Shown here: one piece after another, positions 59,386 to 64,000 of the stretch
Layout of the letters: the number at the start of each line of letters is the position of its first letter
Position numbering within the stretch: position 1 is the stretch's first letter
Assembly: GCF_007954355.1 (NCBI RefSeq)
Contig: NZ_VOLR01000006.1
Coordinates: forward strand, 1 to 64,000
Length of the DNA stretch: 64,000 nucleotides
Direction: 5' to 3'
Origin: Colwellia hornerae
GTDB lineage: Bacteria > Pseudomonadota > Gammaproteobacteria > Enterobacterales > Alteromonadaceae
Notes under the pieces: model-generated
What the model was told of the DNA's origin: nothing
Database searches by the model: none
The model's input: only the letters and a program-made list of their open reading frames with translations
Translations under genes and position numbers: made by a program

Positions 59386-60306
59386 ATGCCTAATTACGCT
59401 GTTGGACACAAAACACCTGATTCAGATTCAATCTGTTCAGCTATCGCCCTTTCCTATTTAAAAACCACGCTAGGTGAAGAAACCGTCCCAGCTCGTTTAG
59501 GGGAACTTTCACCAGAAACTTTATTTATTTTAGACAAATTTGGTTTTGAGCAACCTGAATTAAAAACAAGTTTTGCTGGCGAAGGTATCTATATTGTTGA
59601 CCATTCAGACCGTATTCAAGGACCTGATGATATCGATGAAGCGACAATATTAGGCATTATTGATCATCATAAATTAGGCGATATTACTACCTCTACCCCT
59701 TTAGAAATTTGGGTTCGTCCTGTTGGCTGTACCAATACCATCATTAAAATGATGTACGATTTCTACGATGTAGAAATTCCAAAAAATATTGCTGGTGCAA
59801 TGATGTGCGCTATTTTATCTGATACGGTTATTTTTAAATCACCCACCTGTACCACTGCTGATATTAAGTGTGTTGAAGCATTAGCTGAAATTGCAGGTAT
59901 TAGCGACGCAAAAGCCTTGGGTATGGAAATGTTTGCAGTAAAATCTGCAGTATTAGGTACGCCGATACGTGACTTAGTGTTACGTGATTTTAAAGACTTT
60001 AACATGCATGGTAACTTAGTGGGTATCGGTCAGTTGGAAGTACTTGACCTCGCCATCTTTGACGATATGAAGCTTGAATTATTTGCTGACATTGCAAAAT
60101 TAAAAGCCGAAGGTAATCGTCATACGGTTTTATTATTACTGACCGATATTATGAAAGAAGGTTCTGAAATGTTAGTTATTAGCGACAATGCTGATTTAAC
60201 AGAAAAAGCTTATGGCAAAACACTTGTTGACGGTAAAGTATGGCTAGACGGCGTATTGAGTCGTAAAAAACAAGTAGTACCACCTCTACAAGATTCATTA
60301 GCTTAA
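59386..60306 (+). CDS. ppaC: Manganese-dependent inorganic pyrophosphatase (family II)
   Basis: A 306-residue DHH-superfamily enzyme that hydrolyses pyrophosphate. The motifs are GHKTPDSDSICSAIA (metal ligands His and Asp residues), VDHSD, IIDHHKLGD (DHH motif) and the C-terminal SRKKQVVPPL that binds substrate. No CBS or DRTGG regulatory insert is present. Three bases before the GNAT gene. Confidence 0.95.
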   Translation: MPNYAVGHKTPDSDSICSAIALSYLKTTLGEETVPARLGELSPETLFILDKFGFEQPELKTSFAGEGIYIVDHSDRIQGPDDIDEATILGIIDHHKLGDITTSTPLEIWVRPVGCTNTIIKMMYDFYDVEIPKNIAGAMMCAILSDTVIFKSPTCTTADIKCVEALAEIAGISDAKALGMEMFAVKSAVLGTPIRDLVLRDFKDFNMHGNLVGIGQLEVLDLAIFDDMKLELFADIAKLKAEGNRHTVLLLLTDIMKEGSEMLVISDNADLTEKAYGKTLVDGKVWLDGVLSRKKQVVPPLQDSLA

Positions 60307-60308
60307 CC

Positions 60309-60848
60309 ATGAAAATCAATAACTCTGCGCGACTAAGCTACCGATTAATGTCTGCTGACGATGCAGAGTTATTATATCAACTTGATCAAGACCCTGAAGT
60401 GATGCGTTTTATCAGTGATGGTAGCCCTTCGTCACGCGAGACCATTACAAACGTGTTAGTGCCTCGTATGCAAAAGTACCTTAATCCAACGAAAGGTTGG
60501 GGTTTATGGCAAGTAAATATCACTGAAACTGATCAATATATTGGCTGGGTACTTGTGCGGCCAATGAATTTTTTCTCTGCCTTACCTGAGTTTGATAACC
60601 TAGAACTCGGTTGGCGATTTTTTCAAACATCATGGGGCAAAGGTTTTGCCAGTGAAGCGGCCCAACACATTAAAAATGCTTTAGCTGCGAACACGCAATA
60701 CAAAAAATTTAGCGCCATTGCTGATGAAGAAAATCTGGGCTCTATTGGTGTCATGAAAAATATAGGTATGTCTTATGTCAAAACATATCTTCATGTTGAC
60801 CCATTATTTGAATGTAACGTCGCTTACTATCAACTTCAAAATGCCTAA
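60309..60848 (+). CDS. GNAT-family N-acetyltransferase (RimJ/RimL type)
   Basis: A 179-residue acetyltransferase_3 domain. LSYRLMSADDAELLYQLDQDPEVMRFISDG is split over residues 9-38, and ELGWRFFQTSWGKGFASEAAQ near 98 holds the acetyl-CoA loop. The acceptor is unknown. It is 2 bases after ppaC and likely co-transcribed. Confidence 0.88.
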   Translation: MKINNSARLSYRLMSADDAELLYQLDQDPEVMRFISDGSPSSRETITNVLVPRMQKYLNPTKGWGLWQVNITETDQYIGWVLVRPMNFFSALPEFDNLELGWRFFQTSWGKGFASEAAQHIKNALAANTQYKKFSAIADEENLGSIGVMKNIGMSYVKTYLHVDPLFECNVAYYQLQNA

Positions 60849-60866
60849 TGGTTAATGGTTAATGCT

Positions 60867-61532
60867 CTACGTTAGCAGGCGCCAAGCTTCAGTCTTTTCC
60901 TCAAAGGGTATTTTTAAATAAGTTGTTCTTGCTCGAATAAATCTAAGTATATCCTGTTCATTTATTTGATAATTTTCATATATTAATGCCTTAGGTAAAG
61001 GCATAATCTTAATAGGTTTATCATCATAAAACCGATAACAACGACTATATTTAGAGATCTCTAACTCGACTTTAATCGTTTCTGACCAGTCAATTTTAGA
61101 CAGTACCCCTAACGATTTAAATTCTATATTTCCTGAGGATAATTTCAGATAATCTTCAAACGCTTCAGTTTTTTCTTTTTTTAAACGCATAATTGTCACT
61201 ATTAATACAATAATATAAACCGGCCAAAAATACTCTTCGACATCCCACACATGAGCATCAAAAAAATAAATAACCACACTACGCCAAACAATAAAAACCA
61301 GCAAAAATAATGATGTAATCATCTCAAAATCAAATAACTTCATGTTCCTTTGATAGGTTTTATCCACACTTCCAGCCCAAGTATGGTCTCGTTCAAGAGT
61401 CAATATTGTAAAATCTTTGATGAGTTGATCTAGCTTACTCGCTCTTTCAGGAAATTTTTCTCTATCTATTGAAGTTGCAGCTTCGTGTAACTCCTCTAGA
61501 TTATAATTACTGTAATCAATAGTACCCATCAT
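60867..61532 (-). CDS. Membrane protein of unknown function, 221 residues
   Basis: I do not recognise a family. The N-terminal ~65 residues are a charged helical region, followed by two membrane helices (about 73-92 and 104-120) and a C-terminal basic, beta-rich soluble part (about 130-221) that resembles a PH-like or YcxB-like domain only loosely. Two adjacent ATG codons are possible starts. Convergent with the GNAT gene. Confidence 0.6.
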   Translation of the reverse strand: MMGTIDYSNYNLEELHEAATSIDREKFPERASKLDQLIKDFTILTLERDHTWAGSVDKTYQRNMKLFDFEMITSLFLLVFIVWRSVVIYFFDAHVWDVEEYFWPVYIIVLIVTIMRLKKEKTEAFEDYLKLSSGNIEFKSLGVLSKIDWSETIKVELEISKYSRCYRFYDDKPIKIMPLPKALIYENYQINEQDILRFIRARTTYLKIPFEEKTEAWRLLT

Positions 61533-61855
61533 TTGCTACATATTCCCTTAGCTAAATCGATTGCTTTATTCATTAAGCAATGAGAACACAAAAAGCATGG
61601 CGGTGTCGATATCCCGTTAAGTACAGACACAAAAAAGCTCACCGAGGTGCGGGCTACTGAATGAACTTGGAGCCACTATTTTTCAATAGTGGCTTTTTTA
61701 TTTATAACAAACTGTAAAATATACATTAAAAACCTGAACCCCTGTCTTAAAAGGAAGGTTTGTAGTGAAATATCGTGCAATTAGTCATTAAATATCAGAT
61801 AGATACTTAATTTTTGGCAGAAACGTCCTATAATATCAATATAGGAGAACATAAA
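61533..61855. other. 323-base intergenic region before the exonuclease-fusion gene
   Basis: It contains a rightward terminator-like hairpin (61671-61701) that follows no recognised gene, then the upstream region of the next gene with TATAAT at 61829-61834 and a ribosome-binding site AGGAGAA at 61843-61849. The sequence 61600-61670 is more GC-rich than the surroundings and might be the tail of a small RNA or lost gene. Confidence 0.45.
61671..61701 (+). terminator. Rho-independent terminator of unknown transcript
   Basis: AGCCACTA pairs with TAGTGGCT around an 8-base loop, followed by TTTTTTA. It points rightward; the only rightward gene nearby (GNAT) ends 800 bases earlier with a leftward gene between, so the terminated RNA is unidentified. 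Confidence 0.7.
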
Positions 61856-64000
61856 ATGCCAAGATATGTCTTTTTAGACACTGAAACTACAGGATTAGAT
61901 CCACATACTGGTGGTCATCGGATCATCGAGCTAGCCTGCATAGAATATAAGGATACTCAACCTACAGGGAATGTATTTAATCTACAATTAAATCCTGAAG
62001 GCAAGAAGTCTACAAAAGGTGCTTTTCAAGTTCACAAAATCTCCAGTGAAGTCTTAGTAGATAAACCTCTATTCAAGGATGTCCACGAACAGTTAATTTC
62101 TCTTATTAAAGATGCGCATCTAGTGATTTATAATGCAGATTTTGATTTGAAGTTTCTAAATTCAGAACTTAATCGTATCAATTACCCTTCTACCGTCAAT
62201 GATATCTGCGAAAAAGTTATCTGTGCAATGGATTTGGCGACACAAAAGTTCGGTGGAAAAAGAATCAGCCAAGATAATGCCTGTAAACGATACAATATAG
62301 ATATATCACAACGAACTACTCATAGTGCCTACCTCGATTCATCATTATGTGCAGAGTTATTCTTTAAGCTCATTGATAAAGATGTAAAGCCTCTTAAATC
62401 AACACCTCAAGAAAATAAACATAGGCCAACTAAAGCATTATCAATCCCAAGAGCCTATAAAAGCAAAGAAAATGGAACTTATGTTCAGCAGAATTTTTGT
62501 AAAAACAGTGAATGCGAAAACTTTGGAATAGTAGCTAAGAACCCAACATACGAAGTCGATGGGAAATTAAAGCGAGGTTTAGGAAATGATTACAAATTAA
62601 CATCAAATCGAAATAAGAAAGAATACTTACTAACATGTAAATTATGCGGTCAAAGTACCGTCATGATCAACAACCGAGCCTATACCAAAGAAGTTGAAAG
62701 ACTTTCATTAATAGGACTACAAATTGAACCTTCTTGCTCAAACTCTGGTGATCCTAGTAAACCCTACGGGGAACGGCATTATTATATTCCCTATTCTGCT
62801 GAAATAAGAAAAGGTGAAGCAAGACTTAAACCTAAATGTGAGAACGTTGGTAAAGGAATATTTAGCTTTTCAGAGTTATATAAATTGTCAGGAAAGACGA
62901 AGCCTGTTGCAACGATTGAACATAGAAGCAGTAAAAAATTAAACAAAGGAGGTAAACCAATAAGTGGTATTTCTACAGAAGAAAAAATAGGCTCTCAACG
63001 AATTCAATGCAAGACATGTGATACGAGGTTCTCAGTAAAATTAGATCCACAACAACGTCATTATTTGCGCGATATAAACTTACCCTTATTTAACGACATG
63101 ATGAATAAAGGGATCATAAATAGAGCCGAACAAAAGTTTGGGATATCAGCAAAAGTTATATATGCAAAAATAGACTTCTTTTATCAACAAGCACTCGCAT
63201 TTGACGCTTATCATAAACTAAATTTAGATTTTGCTGTTGCTACTAAAATCCTTAATATAAGTAGTGATAGGCAGCATTATCTCAGTAATTGGGGTGATCA
63301 TAATATGCCTTTGCCAACACCAATTATTAATACTTCTACAGTTGATAATGGATCTGGTTATGTTTTTGCATCAACAATTAATTTCGATTTCTCAAGCGAT
63401 TACTCATACATCAAGAAAGAACATAAAGGCAAAAAAGAGTTTAATAAGGAAAGTTACTTTAGACGTTTTTCTCAATATGTTTTAAGTGATGATGAAGCAA
63501 ATGAGCCAATAAATAGTAGTAGTGCAGATGTAGAGATGCAGCTCCCCCAAAAGGGATTATTAGTTCATCAAACATATAGCATCCTTTCTCACTTCGAGGT
63601 ATTAAAAGAAACATTGAAATATAGCGGAAGGGTTAATCTTTATGCTGATAATGATGCTGGCTTTAAAACAGCCATTTGTGGCGTTTTCTCTGATTGGATA
63701 GCACATGGTAAATTAAATGCATTTCAAGTCTTTGCTGAGCGTGCAGGTGGACATCAACTACTCGATAAATCCACTGCACAAAGGTTAAAAGAAAAAGACA
63801 TAGAACTACAGCATGAATTTCCAGAATTGAACAAAAAAGAAAGGCTGACGTTGCTTTGGCAAGATCAGTTATCTAACAGAGTAACTATGCCTGGAACACG
63901 TTCTGAATGGATTGTTAGCCCTAACTTCAATTCACACTTCGCTGGTGTTTTGCCTTTAAGTAATATAAAAAATAAGGATATAAAGCAAATAACGAACTTA
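61856..64000 (+). CDS. DEDDh exonuclease fused to zinc ribbons and a DDE transposase-like region (3' end beyond window)
   Basis: An unbroken frame of 715 codons runs off the window. Residues 1-170 form a DnaQ-type exonuclease with all five catalytic residues: FLDTETTGLD (Asp, Glu), YNADFDLKFL (Asp) and HSAYLD (His, Asp). Zinc-ribbon-like cysteine pairs follow at about 215-220 (CKNSEC) with 261-264 (CKLC), and near 385-388 (CKTCDTRFS). A probable HTH (INRAEQKFGISAKVIYAKI) and a region resembling IS1-type transposases come next (ISSDRQHYLSNW near 470, NLYADNDAGFK near 594-604). The exonuclease call is firm; the transposase-like part is a tentative reading. Start supported by AGGAGAA. Confidence 0.8.
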   Translation, partial: MPRYVFLDTETTGLDPHTGGHRIIELACIEYKDTQPTGNVFNLQLNPEGKKSTKGAFQVHKISSEVLVDKPLFKDVHEQLISLIKDAHLVIYNADFDLKFLNSELNRINYPSTVNDICEKVICAMDLATQKFGGKRISQDNACKRYNIDISQRTTHSAYLDSSLCAELFFKLIDKDVKPLKSTPQENKHRPTKALSIPRAYKSKENGTYVQQNFCKNSECENFGIVAKNPTYEVDGKLKRGLGNDYKLTSNRNKKEYLLTCKLCGQSTVMINNRAYTKEVERLSLIGLQIEPSCSNSGDPSKPYGERHYYIPYSAEIRKGEARLKPKCENVGKGIFSFSELYKLSGKTKPVATIEHRSSKKLNKGGKPISGISTEEKIGSQRIQCKTCDTRFSVKLDPQQRHYLRDINLPLFNDMMNKGIINRAEQKFGISAKVIYAKIDFFYQQALAFDAYHKLNLDFAVATKILNISSDRQHYLSNWGDHNMPLPTPIINTSTVDNGSGYVFASTINFDFSSDYSYIKKEHKGKKEFNKESYFRRFSQYVLSDDEANEPINSSSADVEMQLPQKGLLVHQTYSILSHFEVLKETLKYSGRVNLYADNDAGFKTAICGVFSDWIAHGKLNAFQVFAERAGGHQLLDKSTAQRLKEKDIELQHEFPELNKKERLTLLWQDQLSNRVTMPGTRSEWIVSPNFNSHFAGVLPLSNIKNKDIKQITNL

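Noticed and set aside
63264-63485. Plus-strand frame of 73 codons inside the exonuclease-fusion gene
   Set aside because: It is an out-of-frame reading within the 715-codon open frame.

Overview
The window reads as the chromosome of a low-GC marine gammaproteobacterium of the order Alteromonadales, most likely Colwelliaceae (Colwellia or Thalassotalea type). This rests on AT-rich codon use, protein character and gene neighbourhoods (divergent mla and lpt clusters, rpoN-hpf-ptsN-rapZ-ptsO, aroQ-accB-accC, groESL-fxsA-cutA-dsbD). The genus is an inference. No rRNA, tRNA, CRISPR array or intact insertion sequence was seen.

Layout. 1-3.5 kb: end of an unidentified gene, then a three-gene ABC efflux operon (lipoprotein adaptor, ATPase, permease). 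3.7-6.9 kb: small membrane protein, endonuclease/exonuclease/phosphatase-fold protein, TrmH-type methyltransferase, flavin reductase and SMI1/KNR4 protein. 7.2-20.2 kb: two back-to-back envelope operons. Leftward lies mlaF-E-D-C-B-ibaG-murA (phospholipid transport and peptidoglycan precursor). Rightward lies yrbG-kdsD-kdsC-lptC-lptA-lptB-rpoN-hpf-ptsN-rapZ-ptsO (Kdo synthesis, LPS transport, sigma-54, nitrogen PTS). 20.3-26.5 kb: mgtE, pmbA, darP, efp divergent from epmB, and two poorly characterised genes. 26.6-29.6 kb: an ECF sigma factor, a MscS-like channel and a small membrane protein divergent from an OmpA-family porin, resembling the Pseudomonas cfrX-cmpX-sigX-oprF locus.

29.6-37.4 kb is the first accessory-looking stretch: about 1.1 kb of non-coding DNA, then a probable folate-independent methionine synthase cluster (mesX, mesD, a TSUP permease, a MetR-like regulator). 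After it come a DUF6090-type gene broken by one in-frame stop, a decayed transposase-like fragment and a lone NYN-domain protein. 37.5-42.5 kb: groEL/groES with a heat-shock-type promoter, fxsA, cutA, dsbD. 42.5-46.6 kb: an operon of a small phosphate-binding-like protein, an outer-membrane barrel and a GGDEF-EAL c-di-GMP enzyme. 47-49.4 kb: aroQ-accB-accC. 49.6-54.3 kb: two tandem tiny cysteine-rich proteins, elbB, an MFS drug exporter, a MocR-type regulator and an EamA transporter. 54.5-61.5 kb: a periplasmic binding protein, an M28 peptidase, fbp (its 3' end followed by two decayed copies), chrA, manganese pyrophosphatase, a GNAT acetyltransferase and a membrane protein of unknown function.

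The right edge (61856 onward) holds the most unusual gene: one open frame of at least 715 codons that starts with a DEDDh (DnaQ-type) exonuclease domain and continues into zinc ribbons and a region resembling a DDE transposase. It is cut by the window end.
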